Origin: Lucifuga dentata
Taxonomy: Eukaryota; Chordata; Actinopteri; Ophidiiformes; Bythitidae
DNA length: 64,000 nt
Assembly (NCBI GenBank): GCA_014773175.1
Contig: VXCM01000989.1
Span: forward strand, 281,533 to 345,532
Reading direction: 5' to 3'
Within the stretch, counting starts at the first letter, position 1, and each line of letters opens with the position of its first letter. Shown piece after piece: positions 37,601 through 49,105 of the stretch. A model generated the notes under the pieces. That model saw only the letters and a list, made by a program, of their open reading frames with translations, was not told the DNA's origin and made no database searches. Made by a program: the position numbers and the translations under genes.

Positions 37601-40154
37601 GCTTCCTGTTGCTAATCAGGCCTGCAGTTTAAGATTGAGTCAAGATCTGCCTGACCACCCTTTCTGACAGTTGTGATAAACAAATGTAAGCTTAAACATC
37701 AAAATACAACGTATCCCTTACACAAGATGAGTAATAACATCCTCAAACTTCAACTGGCATCAGTGAAATGCCAGATTGATAGCAATGAGTTCCTCATAAA
37801 TAATACACGTAGAATAGAGAGTGAGAATGCAGATTGCTTTATATTTAAGATCACTCTCAAGGTACTGTTACAGGATGGACTGCTTGTGGTGTTGACACGG
37901 GAGACACGAGACACCACAAATTCAAAACTTCACAAACAAATCTATAAAGCAATACACAGTCTCAGCCTTGTGCTAGGGTTGCAGACGTACAACTGAAACT
38001 AGTGATTATCATTATCAATATCTGTCATTTTTTTTATTAATCATTTCATCTATAACATCTTCAAGAATAATGACAACTGCACTTCACAAATTACCAAAGC
38101 CTGATTTAACATTTTCAAATTGCTTATTTTGTCTGGAAAAACAACCATATAGTAATAATAATAATAATAATGCTATGAGTGATATGAAACAGAGAAAAGC
38201 AGCAAATCCTTCCACTATGGAACAGCAATATTTGATATTTTTACCTCATAAGAAGAAGAAGAATAGCTTTATTGTCATTATACGTAACATATAATGAAAT
38301 TACAGGTGCTTCTCCCTTAGTGCATAAGTATAAAGTATAAAAAAGAGTAAAAACAACTTTGTACACATCTATTTAAATTATATTTACACAGCTGAAAAGA
38401 TAAATATACTTATCAAAGTGTATATCAAAGTATATCAAAAGTGTATATCAAGTATATCAAAAAAAGTGTATCAAGTATATTTATATATATAGATATAGAT
38501 GTGTGTATTTCGATATTTACAACAGTAGCAGGGATGGTAGCAGCAATCAATAAGTATTGCACAGAGTAATAAACACCAGGTAGTTAGCAGCAATCAGAAT
38601 ATTAGTTAGCAGCAATCAGAATATATTTCACAGTTTACATGGTACCGATTTAAAGTGGTGAACAAGGTGCCATGGGAACAGAATTGCACATGATGGTGAC
38701 GTTGACAGAGTAATGTCCAGGTCAGCGGTGATTTAGTGTTCTGATGGCCCAAGGGTAGAAACTGTTCCTTAGTCTGGATGTGCGGGCCTTCATTGACCTG
38801 TAGCGCTTGCCAGAAGGCATCCGTTCAAACAGGTGATAACAGACTTAAATGAAGAAGCCTTTGTTAAAATTGGTGACAATTTTGTGGCAAATAACTAATC
38901 AATACCCTCACACACAAGCTGCAGTTTTCTGATATTTACCAATCTTTTTCATTACATTTAGTGGATGACTTAATCCACTCGATGATACATTTTCAGTGCT
39001 GGTCATTCAGTAAGAGTCAGATTGATGCCTCACCCCTGTGTTTGTGCTATTCTTGATTTAAGAAGCCAACCAAGAAACCAGATGATATATATGGAAATTA
39101 TATATCCTTTCAAAAGTTTAGTTGTCGAGTAGCACAATGCATTCATTTACCAGACTAAGTAACATGAATTAGCTGCTACCTTTTGCTCACTTAGGGTGTG
39201 TGTGGCCTGAGAATATAGTCTGCAATCATTCTCCTAATGTTTTGTAGCCTGACTGTGGTGTGCATGCCAGCCTACTTCACTCAATCAAAAGAAAGTCTGC
39301 TGGTCTGATTGAAAATGAAGCCACCCCACACTCAACAGATAATGTAACATCAACTGATTCATACTGTGACATGCTGCTACTCACCTTTAGATGCTTGTCC
39401 CTTTGATCTCTGCATCCATGTTGGATCATGTTGCAAACATAAGAGACAACAGTCATTTTCAGATGATTTGAGGTTAAAATACACAAACTGTATGCCCACA
39501 TTACACAAGACATCTTCCTGAAGAAAGACAATGCATACCATTTATCCAGTCTATAGTGAGACATACAATGTATACGAGACGTGGCTACAGGAATTACCAT
39601 TTGATGGATAGCATCACTTAACTAGCTAAGGAAATTACACACAACTTTGTCATTTGCTAACACTTCCTAATCCTAAAATGGCTCCAAACGCCAACACAGT
39701 AAGTTATAACTTCATTTGCCATCACTGACTTCAAATATTGGACCAGCCTAGGCATATGCTGGTTATTTTCATTAACAGTTTTGCATGAGCCTCAGAGAAA
39801 TTATTTAAGGTTAGCTTTGGAATTCAGGTATTCAACCAAAGCTTTGAGATTTTCTTCTACGTGAGTGGCATTAAACATATGGTTTCGGTTTTAGATGGAT
39901 GCGACATCTAAGAGCATTCCTAGGTTTAAAGGTCATCATTCTTTAAATGTGTATTAAAGGCATTTAATCATTTCAAGGAATGCAGCTAACTTGCTAGCTA
40001 CCTGCACCGGCCAACGTCAGTGGCTAGCTAGCACTTCCGAGGAATAGCCATAGCCCAGTAAGTCGCTAACGTTAGCAGGCAGCTAGCTTGCAAGCTCTCC
40101 ACAGGCGAGCTTCATCGTCCTTCCTACCTGAGGGTCAATGCTTGTGGCAGACAT
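34676..40154 (-). CDS. ythdf1: YTH domain family protein 1, m6A reader (five coding exons)
   Basis: Cytoplasmic reader of N6-methyladenosine in mRNA; the family links m6A to translation and decay. Coding exons read on the minus strand: 40154-40128 (MSATSIDPQ), 39409-39385, 37193-37114, 36894-35167 and 34699-34676 (ERQNRNK then TAG). All junctions have GT donors and AG acceptors, and the phases join to 1884 nt, or 627 codons plus stop. The N-terminal half is rich in P, Q, G and N, as in the family. The YTH domain spans about residues 435-590 and keeps the aromatic-cage tryptophans in [10 protein letters not shown] and VWAQDKWKG. The C-terminus has the family's acidic EEEEEVRR stretch. Human YTHDF1 is 559 residues; 22 of the extra residues here (about 363-385) come from a false duplication around the N at 35872. 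Start chosen because MSAT matches the family N-terminus. The YTHDF1 rather than YTHDF2/3 call rests on neighbours birc7, nkain4 and mir-124 and on overall likeness. Confidence 0.96.
35807..35937. repeat. false 65-bp duplication around an N inside ythdf1
   Basis: Bases 35807-35871 and 35873-35937 are identical and separated only by the N at 35872. They encode the segment [19 protein letters not shown] twice. Because 65+1 is a multiple of three, the frame stays open. The same single-N pattern recurs elsewhere in this window, which argues for an assembly join artefact and not a real repeat. Confidence 0.9.
38250..38870. mobile_element. LINE-like or SINE-like repeat in ythdf1 intron 2
   Basis: Begins with a short AAGAAG run and AATAGCTTTATTGTCATTAT, and ends with GGGTAGAAACTGTTCCTTAG and GCTTGCCAGAAGGCATCCGT, blocks typical of a common fish retroelement. 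The middle (38400-38480) is a minisatellite of TATATCAAAGTG units, and AGTTAGCAGCAATCAGAATA occurs twice near 38580-38620. Confidence 0.45.
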
Positions 40155-40620
40155 ACTTCATTAAGCAAGTCCCTGGATTCTCACAGAGCCTGAGCTTGTG
40201 ACTGAATTTCAAGCCCCGTGATTTGAAAGCAAGTTCACAACTCAGTTACAGTTAGCTCTCTGGCTACTTGTGCCGCTTAGCGTGTGGCTAGTGGCAGCGC
40301 AGGCTCAGCTGTGTATTTTCCGATGCACGTATCCCAACTTCCACACTTCAAGTCTGTCGCCTCTGATATTGTGTCGGAAAGCAATCAAGTCCTGATACGG
40401 GTTAAGTTAACGGTATGAGTCGGATATCTTGTGTCTGTATATCCTCGGTGGCGTTTTACTTTATTTTTCTGAATCCAGAGAGCGATCCCTTCTCAGTTAC
40501 GTTACCGAAAAGCTCTATACACTTCCCCAATGGCTGCTCCATCCGGGCTTTGAGCCGCCGCTGCTCTTTACGTAGGTCCCCGCGGGGTGACAAAACTTTA
40601 AAGCATTCCAGAGGTTCTCA
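40155..40620 (-). promoter_or_regulatory. ythdf1 5' UTR and promoter region, shared intergenic with birc7
   Basis: This block just upstream of the ythdf1 start codon is richer in CpG than its surroundings (for example around 40380-40600) and lacks microsatellites. The two divergent genes have start codons 2.2 kb apart. No transcription start or TATA box was identified. Confidence 0.45.
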
Positions 40621-41042
40621 TAAGTTTTTTTTTTTTCTTTTCTTTTTTTTTTCTTTTAAAGTACTGTCAAGTCAACTCATTGTTTGTAGAATTTAAGATG
40701 CAATTGCTGTTATGAGATGTACAGAAAGAAACAAGAGAGGAAGCTTTTATATCTAGATTGAGGTTTATGGTACAGGTCTTAATTTTTTAAATGGACAAAA
40801 ATAAAAGGTAAGACGTGATTCTTGTAATAACAGAGGTAACTAGACACAATACACTATCAACCTAGATAAAGTATACAAACAGTAGACCTGTTCTGAGCCA
40901 CATGGAAATTAATGAAATTGTGATTCAATAAAAAAGTCTGCTAATAATTTCAGGAGATTATGTTACCTGATGGTGACGGTAATGCACAAAATTGGTTGTC
41001 TAGCTCCCACAGCAAATAGCCAAGAAGAAGAAGAAGAAGAAG

Positions 41043-41077
<35 letters not shown>

Positions 41078-42338
41078 CCACCAACATCGACCTAACTGCT
41101 GTACAAACTTTAATCAGTAAACGTGTGAACATAAATACAGAAACACACCTTGGGACATGAAAGATAATTATACAGAGACAAGACAGCTAAAACATATAAC
41201 TTAACTCATACATAACACTTCAGCGTTTTGATTGTAAGCATGATCCTGATGTTAGAAAGAGAAAGTGTAGTTTCATTGGCAGATAATACTAGGTGTCATC
41301 GACATAAGAGTGGAATGAGATATTGTATTTCTGAATGATATGTCTAAGAGGAAGCACATATCAAGAGAAGAAGATGCAGCCTGGAATTGACTTTGAGTAA
41401 CCCCACAAGAAGAATGTCTGGGTTATTTTCTGAAATCTCTGCAAATAAACAAGCCCAGGGCACTATTTGTAGATCCTATGTGACTTTCAGATGGTTCCAT
41501 ATGAGTCCAGTACAGACTCATATGAGACTGGAATATAAAACTGACATTGAGTACTGTACATTGAGTGCACAGAGAACTCATTATGGAACAGTTCAATGAC
41601 TGATGTTTCTGTCTTTCCAGTGATAACACTCTGTCCTTCACCCTGCCACTTTTATCACAATATGAGCATAGAAATATGGAATTTATAACTTTGACTGCAA
41701 TGACAAGGACAGTGCATGGTTTCCTCAGTGCCATGCCATGTTGTACTTTAACTATATATAAACATTAATACGATAACCATTTCAATATCTTTTTAATGAG
41801 GATGGATTTGGTTCTTGTCTTGTCATCCTGCATTAGTTTATTCTCTTGCCACCAGAAGGTAGCCCACCCCAATCTCCCAAAGGTTAAATTGTAGCTTATC
41901 TGTTAATTGTCATCATAACAATCAGCCTTATTTTTGCCGATATAGCTGTCATAGTGGGTGTTTAAAAACAGCATCACTAACATTCCCATGTTGTGCAAAT
42001 TGGATTTGGTTTTTTACCTACTGTAGCATGAATGTTAACACATTGCCTGCAGCCTCACATACACTTATGACTTTATAGTATACAGTATGTGTGTGAGTTG
42101 CTGCAGATTTAAGAATTTTAATATTCTTGTATTACTGGTTAGTCTATAGCGTTTTTTTTTATTTTTTATTGTTTTTACAAGTTTACTCTTTTTCCTAGGA
42201 GGCGGAGCAATATGCTATATGCAGGCTGTCATTCATTCAAGGATCAATGAGCATACATTCTGGCATTTTGTGGCTTTTCTGGAAAGCAGTCTCCTGTAGG
42301 CCACTACACAGGCACCAACAGCTGATCGTATTATTTCA
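40621..42338. other. ythdf1/birc7 intergenic region
   Basis: AT-rich with a GAA/CAA trinucleotide run at about 41025-41080. A 5' UTR exon of birc7 may lie here. An AG acceptor directly precedes the birc7 start (TTTCAG/TGGATG). Confidence 0.4.
41025..41080. repeat. (GAA)n / (CAA)n trinucleotide tract
   Basis: AAGAAG units change to about 12 CAA units, in the ythdf1/birc7 intergenic region. Confidence 0.93.
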
Positions 42339-45300
42339 GTGGATGCACTGCACTCACCTTCAGTGCAGACTCCACTATGGACTTCCAAAGGGATGACTGG
42401 TACAGGACAAGAAGGGAAAGAAAACCCTATATGCCACAGAATGATGGATGACAGAAGTACCAGGCTGATGATCCTTGAGGAGCCTCAGATGCGAAGTGAA
42501 CGGGCAAGACTTCGAACTTTCCAAAACTGGCCCCCAGATGCACCGGTCACTTCTGGAGACTTGGCTAAATCAGGCTTCTTCTTTCTAGGTTCTGGGGATA
42601 AAGTTCAATGTTTCTGTTGTGGAGGAATTTTAAGGTCTTGGGTCCATGGGGACCACCCAGGTAGCGAACACAAGAGGCATTTCCCCACTTGTAGCTTCAT
42701 CCTGGGTCGAGCTGTGGGAAATATTCCACTCCAAAATGGATCCTCTGACTCCGTGGATGGCCAGCTTTTGAGCCAACTTCAGAGAATGACTATGGATGAC
42801 CAGGGAACAGCTGGACAAGCAGTCTATCCAGAGCTGGAGGCAGAGGATTCCCGGCTCACCACTTTCCACAACTGGCCCACCGAGGCCTCAGTCCAGCCAG
42901 ACGGTCTTGCCAGAGCAGGATTTTTCTACACAGGTGCACACTGCCTCACTATAGGGCCTGAAAGAATTAATTTTGTGATCTTCTGCTTTCTTTTTTTTCA
43001 TGCTGGTGTACACAACATTTGAGTATCCAAATTATCTGTGAAATATTCAGCACTGAACCAGTCACTGCTAGAGATCCCTCTTTGTGAGTTCATGGTTACA
43101 ATTGTCCTGCTGAGTCATGAGGTTGTGGACAGAACAACCTGGACAAAGCTAGGGCTGCTAAAGAAGTAGGTCACCCAGCTTCATGCAATATAGAGGGTAG
43201 GAACACAATATTGTAAACACCTGAAAAACAGTCAAATAAAGTACCCCTGGAATAATTACTACATTTGTGAACTAGTAATGCTCCAGCTTTCTGTCTCAGA
43301 GAGATTTGCATTAAGCTCTTTGGTCATTTCTAAGGCTTTAGTTTGCAGTGTTGTTGTACTATAATATATGCACTCTCTGGTTACTTGGACCATTATGGTG
43401 AAATTTTGTTATCAGGCCATTTAAGACAAATTGGAATAGATGGAAAAAAATGTTTGTGTGTGTGTGAAAAGAGATTTTCAGCTGTCAGTGATCAGCTTTA
43501 AAAGTAAAAGCAATTAATTTGTCATTAGTGTTCTCACTGTAGCATATCTTCTTAGGTCATGGGGACAACGTTAAATGCTTCTACTGTGATGGAGGGCTGA
43601 GGAACTGGGAGCCAGGGGATGATCCCTGGCAAGAACACGCCAAGTGGTTTCCACGGTAATGACTGAAAATAGAGTTGTTACAGGGAGATATAAAGGCAGG
43701 AAATGACTGCATCCTTTATGTTTTTGCATTATAAATTACATTGTTTTTTAATTAAACAATTTCTTTTTTTTTTTAATTTTGTGCTTGTGCTTAATCAGAT
43801 TATAAAATCACACATTTCTATATTTCTCAGATGTGAGTTTCTGATCCAGTCGAGAGGGCAGGATTACATCAGCAACATCCAGGATGCTCATTTCCACATT
43901 GGCGAGACTGTGGTGAGAACATCAAGCATTCATTTACACACATTATAGTAGTAAAAGATGCTAATTTGTTACTATTTATGCTGTATATTATGTTTCAAAA
44001 CATAAATTTAGAGTTTGTTCACTTTGCTAGGGTGGCTCACAGACACCCACGGCCAGAGACTCAGCTCTAGAAATGGTAAGTCATATAAATATGAAATATG
44101 ATGGGTATGTACCAAGAATCTCCAGAAAAGTCTTCATCTCTACCAAAGAGACCAAATTAATAAGACACAGCTCCTGGATGACAATAATTAATCTCTGTGT
44201 ATCCTGCAGTGCATCACAGTGTTGACACCCACTCATGGTTATTCACACAAACAAGGAAAAGGGGAGCAAACATTGTGATTTGCACCTTGAGATGAGACAA
44301 AGTGGAAAAAATTAAGGCTACATCTGGTTGACTGAATTATCTTCAGATCAGCCTGGGTGTACAAGTATGGACTGTAAGGATAACATGCCGAATACCATTA
44401 TCATTTAAGATCTCAAATAAGCCATTAACAAACTTTAGGAGAGGGAAGCTAGCAACGCTACGGCTCATTAGTTTTTCTTACCCTGCTGCTGTATGAATTA
44501 ACTGGATGTTCAATTACCTGAGCTTCTGTTTGTTCTATGACTACAGTAATTAGTAAGAGCTGTGGAAACCATACGACTGTTGTTGAAGGTTGCAGGGCAG
44601 TCAAGAGTGGGCAATTAATCTATAAAATGGAGGAATCACAAACATAATTCACTAAAGCAGATCTAAAGAAGATTCCTGTGGTGTGATATGTGGAGTATTT
44701 TTGCTCAGAGGGGTAATTTCACAACTGTACAACTTCCCTTTTATTTCCTCACATATGGAATAAATTGCACATGATGCTTTTCTTAACATCCATTGAATGT
44801 GTGACATTTTGCCTTATTTCTTTCTTAGTTAGGCTTGTCTTCCTCACTTCTCCTTTCCTCTCATCTCCCAGATGTGGTCGGAGGCCTGGGGGCTTCATCT
44901 GCCATGCTTTCTCCTGTGGTGCAGACTGTGCTTCAGATGGGCTTTGAGACCAGCCTGGTGGAAAGTCTGGTCCAGACCAAGTACCTTTTGACTGGCCAGC
45001 ATTACACTTGCGTATCTGACCTGGTCAGTGATGTACTGCAGGCGGAGGAGGAGGACAGACAGAGGGAGCCACAGAGCCAAGGTAAAAAACAGCCAGAGTC
45101 CTAAAACACTGCTGCTCCAAATTCTCCTTAAATCTACTTAAAAGTCCAATTAGAAATATTTTGACCATATAAATTACAGGTACGCTCTTCTAAATAAACA
45201 ACTACAAAACAATGCAATTCATTCTGCAAATTCTGTCATTGTGAACCATATCATGTTGTTTTTTCTTGCCAAGAAATGTTAATTAATTTTATGAAAATCA

Positions 45301-46263
45301 AGTATTTTGCTGTGGTGTTGCATTGGATTATATTATAGCAAGAAGAGTTTAAAATATTCTGGGCCTCGTGTTTATAAATTGGGTGGACAAAATTTTAGAA
45401 AAACGTTTCAATATAATGCTGTATATTACAAAACCAATACTTTCTGCAACCTCCAAAATTACTTTAAAGTTGAATCAACACTTCTTTGACATAGTTTCAA
45501 CACAAACTGAACATTATAAATTTCACAAAGATGATATTTATTGTAGTGCTGATTTGTTGGCTTTCATTGGATTGTACACTGAATTTATTGTCACATTTAA
45601 TTTCAGTGTTTGATTCATAGTTAAAAAACATGTAATCAGATTATGGATCCAAAAGACAAAAGCAAACAACAACAACAACAATAACAACAACAAAACACCT
45701 CTATGTTACACAGTTAATAATGTAATTTTCCTTTTTTGGCTTTTATTTCATGTTTGTGTCCATCAGAACCAGAGATGAGGCAGGGCTCCAGCACTGGAAA
45801 TGTGAGGACACAAACATCCATCACAGGTAAAGGTCAGAGGTCAACCAATGCATTTGCCAAGAAAGAGCCTCCCCGTTTGTGCAATTTATAATTTTCTCAA
45901 TTAACTACGCTATTGTGACTGTTGAGTTGTGATTACTTGGGCGTTAGCCAACTAGCCTTACACTGATTAGTGTTCTCATGCGACAAGTTATTTTGCATGT
46001 TGATGATGAATATTTTCTGTTTGTGTATGTGTTTGTATGTTTGTTTGTTTTTTTTCACAGTCAAGGACCAGTCCAGTCCAGAGGAGCTACTCAGGCAGCT
46101 GCAGGAGGAGAGGACCTGTAAGGTGTGTATGGACAAGCTGGTGTCCATTGTCTTCATCCCCTGCGGTCATCTGGTGGTGTGTGGCGATTGTGCTGCCAGC
46201 CTGCGGCACTGCTCCATCTGCAGGGCCGTCATCAGAGGCAGCGTTCGTGCCTTCATGACCTAA
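42339..46263 (+). CDS. birc7: Baculoviral IAP repeat-containing protein 7 (livin-like), two BIRs + UBA-like + RING
   Basis: Inhibitor-of-apoptosis protein expected to bind caspases or SMAC-like IAP antagonists through BIR domains and to act as a RING E3 ubiquitin ligase. Coding exons: 42339-42933, 43556-43655, 43831-43912, 44031-44075, 44829-45081, 45767-45826 and 46061-46263 (TAA). Lengths sum to 1338 nt, giving 445 residues with consistent phases. BIR1 is about residues 55-125 (zinc ligands C91, C94, H111, C118). BIR2 is about 172-240 (C206, C209, H226, C233), with the DPWQEHAKW signature of SMAC-binding BIRs. A UBA-like helical segment with QTVLQMGFE lies at about 285-340. A complete C3HC4 RING (C398, C401, C413, H415, C419, C422, C429, C432) ends the protein. 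Exon 5 start at 44829 was chosen because the AG at 44871 would shift the frame. The first ATG could be preceded by a 5' UTR exon spliced at the AG just before it (TTTCAG/TGGATG). Human livin has only one BIR; synteny with ythdf1 and nkain4 argues for birc7 rather than xiap. Confidence 0.93.
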
Positions 46264-46535
46264 AAGTGTAGCGAGACGCCTTGAGTTTCCTCTGCATTCA
46301 TTTGCTCTTACACTGACACAAAAACAAGATTATTTTAAGTATTGCTGGTTTTGTCAGATTTTACAGTTTTCTCTAATAGATATTTTAAGCTGGTTCATTT
46401 GTGTATGGTCATTATTTATGTTTTTGTAATTAGAGAGCACCTGCCAATTAGATTTTACAGAGTGAATATAAGAATTTTTATAAAGTGTTTACTGAATGAT
46501 GTATGAGATTATTAAAAGAGCACATTTTTTTTATT
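46264..46535 (+). other. birc7 3' UTR and polyadenylation signal
   Basis: Short AT-rich UTR after the birc7 stop. ATTAAA at 46511-46516 is the likely poly(A) signal. About 15 bp further on, AATAAA on the opposite strand (46535-46530) would end nkain4, so the two genes meet tail to tail. Confidence 0.5.
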
Positions 46536-49095
46536 AACAAACATTTATTTACATGAACACAAAGCACAGTTAAATAGGATTACACAATCAGGTCACATGG
46601 ATTTGGAACTACACAGGACACAAAATAGAAGAAAAATACAAAAAGATCCTTTTTCATTTTCCATAAAAAGAAAAAAATTATCTACACAGAGATGGAATCT
46701 TTTTCAGATTAGCAAACACAACCATAACATGTTTAAACTAATTCCAGTCACCAAGGTCACCAAGGTTTAGGAAGGCTGTATTGCACTGAGAGGAAGACTA
46801 ATTTTTCACATAAGAATTTTAGTAGCATTTACTACCAATACTGATAATGTTACGATATGAGGTGCTTTCTGGTTTATATATGCACACACCACTTTTAGCG
46901 TGTGCATCTTAAATTATTAAGATAATATTGAAGGTATTGCAGCTTTCAAATATAGAAGTGACCAATCTAATTAAAATACAAGCAGAGGATCATCATCATT
47001 CTGAAATACTGAAAGAAGAAGTGATCAGGAATCCACAATGATTTCCACAATCATTTGACATTTTGAAATGTGTGTCTGTCAGTGTAGTATATCTAACATC
47101 ACAGGGGTATCCGAACGTCACGCAGGATATTTTTAGGTGCTAAAAATAGAGAAAAAAGGACAGAGAACAGATTGAACAAAAAAAGCACCTTTTTTGTTCA
47201 CACACTCTTTTGATTAAATAATAATAATAATAAGTTTTGCAATGAGAAGCTGTTTTAGCACCAACAAACACTGTAATCAAATAAATGAAATACTATAAAG
47301 GTTCTGAATAAAAATTCAGCAGATGGCAAAAAAAGTCTCCATCTAACCAAGACAGCAAAGGAATGAGTGTAAATTGAAAACACACAGATTAAGAAACAAC
47401 TGGGGACAGGGCCTTCTACATGCCAATTACTCAGCCATGCCCATAAACAAAATCATTTTAATAGTGTTACTCCTCAAAGGGAAAAACAAAAAAAAGGAGC
47501 TCAGGATGAAACATGGAGAGTGACATTCATGATGCAGCAGATCTTACTCAGAATCAGTAGCATTGCAACTTGTACATGAACACGTTCAGCACCAGAGGGC
47601 AGCAAAGATACACGCAAACAGTAAGGCAAGATTCTGTCTGATTCAATCTGGCTAGAGCAACAGATCTACCATGAGCAACAAAAATTCTAACAGCCTTATT
47701 AGTGGTCTTATTATTACCTATCAGTACAGCAGATATTACCCACGTGTACACTTTGATTTATTAAAGCTGTTATGTCTGAATAAAAGAAATCTGGGAAAGA
47801 AGGCAGCAGAGGGTTTTAATTTACAGTTTGAGCAGCTCATGTGCAGCCAGTTGAAAACAAAAATTAAACTATTTTGTTATTATTTAATATGTGATATACA
47901 TCATTACTGATCAAACCCTGTAAAAACATGCAATAAAATTAGATCAACTGAAACTATAACCAGGGGAGACCATGAGAATCTTTACTGTGGAACTGACAGG
48001 ATGATGCTTATGTCAGTTTTTACTGTGCTACTTTTACAGACACAATTTAACACAGTTGTGAGCAGTACAGATAGTAAATCAAACCTCTTTCACACTTCTA
48101 TTGTTCTGCTGAAATGATCACCTTTCAGCAGCGAGAGCTGTCAGTAGGTAGACTATTAAGATCTGTAAGCTCCATTTAACGCGAAGGAGAACAAAAACTT
48201 AGTCTGTTTTTAGCTCAAATACTTGATACATCAGGGAGAAATACTGATTTGGTTGTTGGTGAAATTGTCACAAAAATAAGACTCCCAAAAAAAGTAAGAC
48301 TCATCTGCCATTTTCTTGCATTTTAAACAACTTCTCACACACATTCATGCGCTCGATAGTTCATATTTCACACTGGTCGAAATTCTTTCCCCCCTCTTTT
48401 CCGTATTTACAATTTCTATTTTTGACTGATGCCCCTTTAGATTTGATTTTTGTGCCCTCCCCTTCCTCTACGGCTCCACTCCCCTGCCTCTTCCTGCGCT
48501 GCTTGTGTATTTATGCACACAGATCCTGACCTAAAGTAAACAGGCAGTACACAATAGCTCATTCCACAGACTCCACTGTAATTCAGCCCTCCAGACGAGA
48601 TCTGAGCCAAACCAGCAAAAACATTCAAAATCACTGAGTCCTCTAAGACACAGCACCACACACCAGGAATGCTGGGCAGTCCCTGATTACATACATAATG
48701 CATCCATATGCCATACGCTGACAAGTTCTGTACAGTCATGTTCTTGGAGACTCTGAGACCATTATGGGCGGGTCACTGCAACAGGACCTCAGCAGAGAAC
48801 ACAAACAAAATGATTGATACTTCCCTAAATACACAATATGAGGCTTTGTTCACTGTAATCCCCCCTTTTTCTGAACCTGTCATCCATTCCCACAAAACAA
48901 TACACCCTAGCTGAGAAGTGTAGGCTTTTCCAGGCAGCACACCAGTAAACAACAAGTTGAAACGACTGAAAAGATGAAATCATGAAGGGGAGGAATGTCT
49001 GGTGTGCCCTAGTGCACTGGGACCTTTGCGTCAAAACAGCCATTTTGTCTCCATGGGAATTTGCTGTGTCACTTCCCTCCTGGACTCTCTCCTAT
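46530..49095 (-). other. nkain4 3' UTR (inferred)
   Basis: AT-rich, no plausible coding frame. Two minus-strand AATAAA signals (46549-46544 and 46535-46530) lie at its far end. It contains no long microsatellite, only short A/T runs, which suits a transcribed UTR. The boundary depends on whether the candidate last exon at 49105 is used. Confidence 0.45.
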
Positions 49096-49105
49096 TTACG
49101 TAGAC
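49096..49105 (-). other. candidate nkain4 last coding exon start (Ser-Thr-stop)
   Basis: A good acceptor (GTTCTCTCCAG) precedes GTCTACGTAA. Joined to the TT left by the upstream exon, it reads Leu-Ser-Thr-stop. Other NKAIN proteins also end two residues after the conserved Tyr-Leu, across an intron at this place. The piece is too short for certainty; the alternative is a stop inside the upstream exon region at 49816-49814. Confidence 0.45.
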
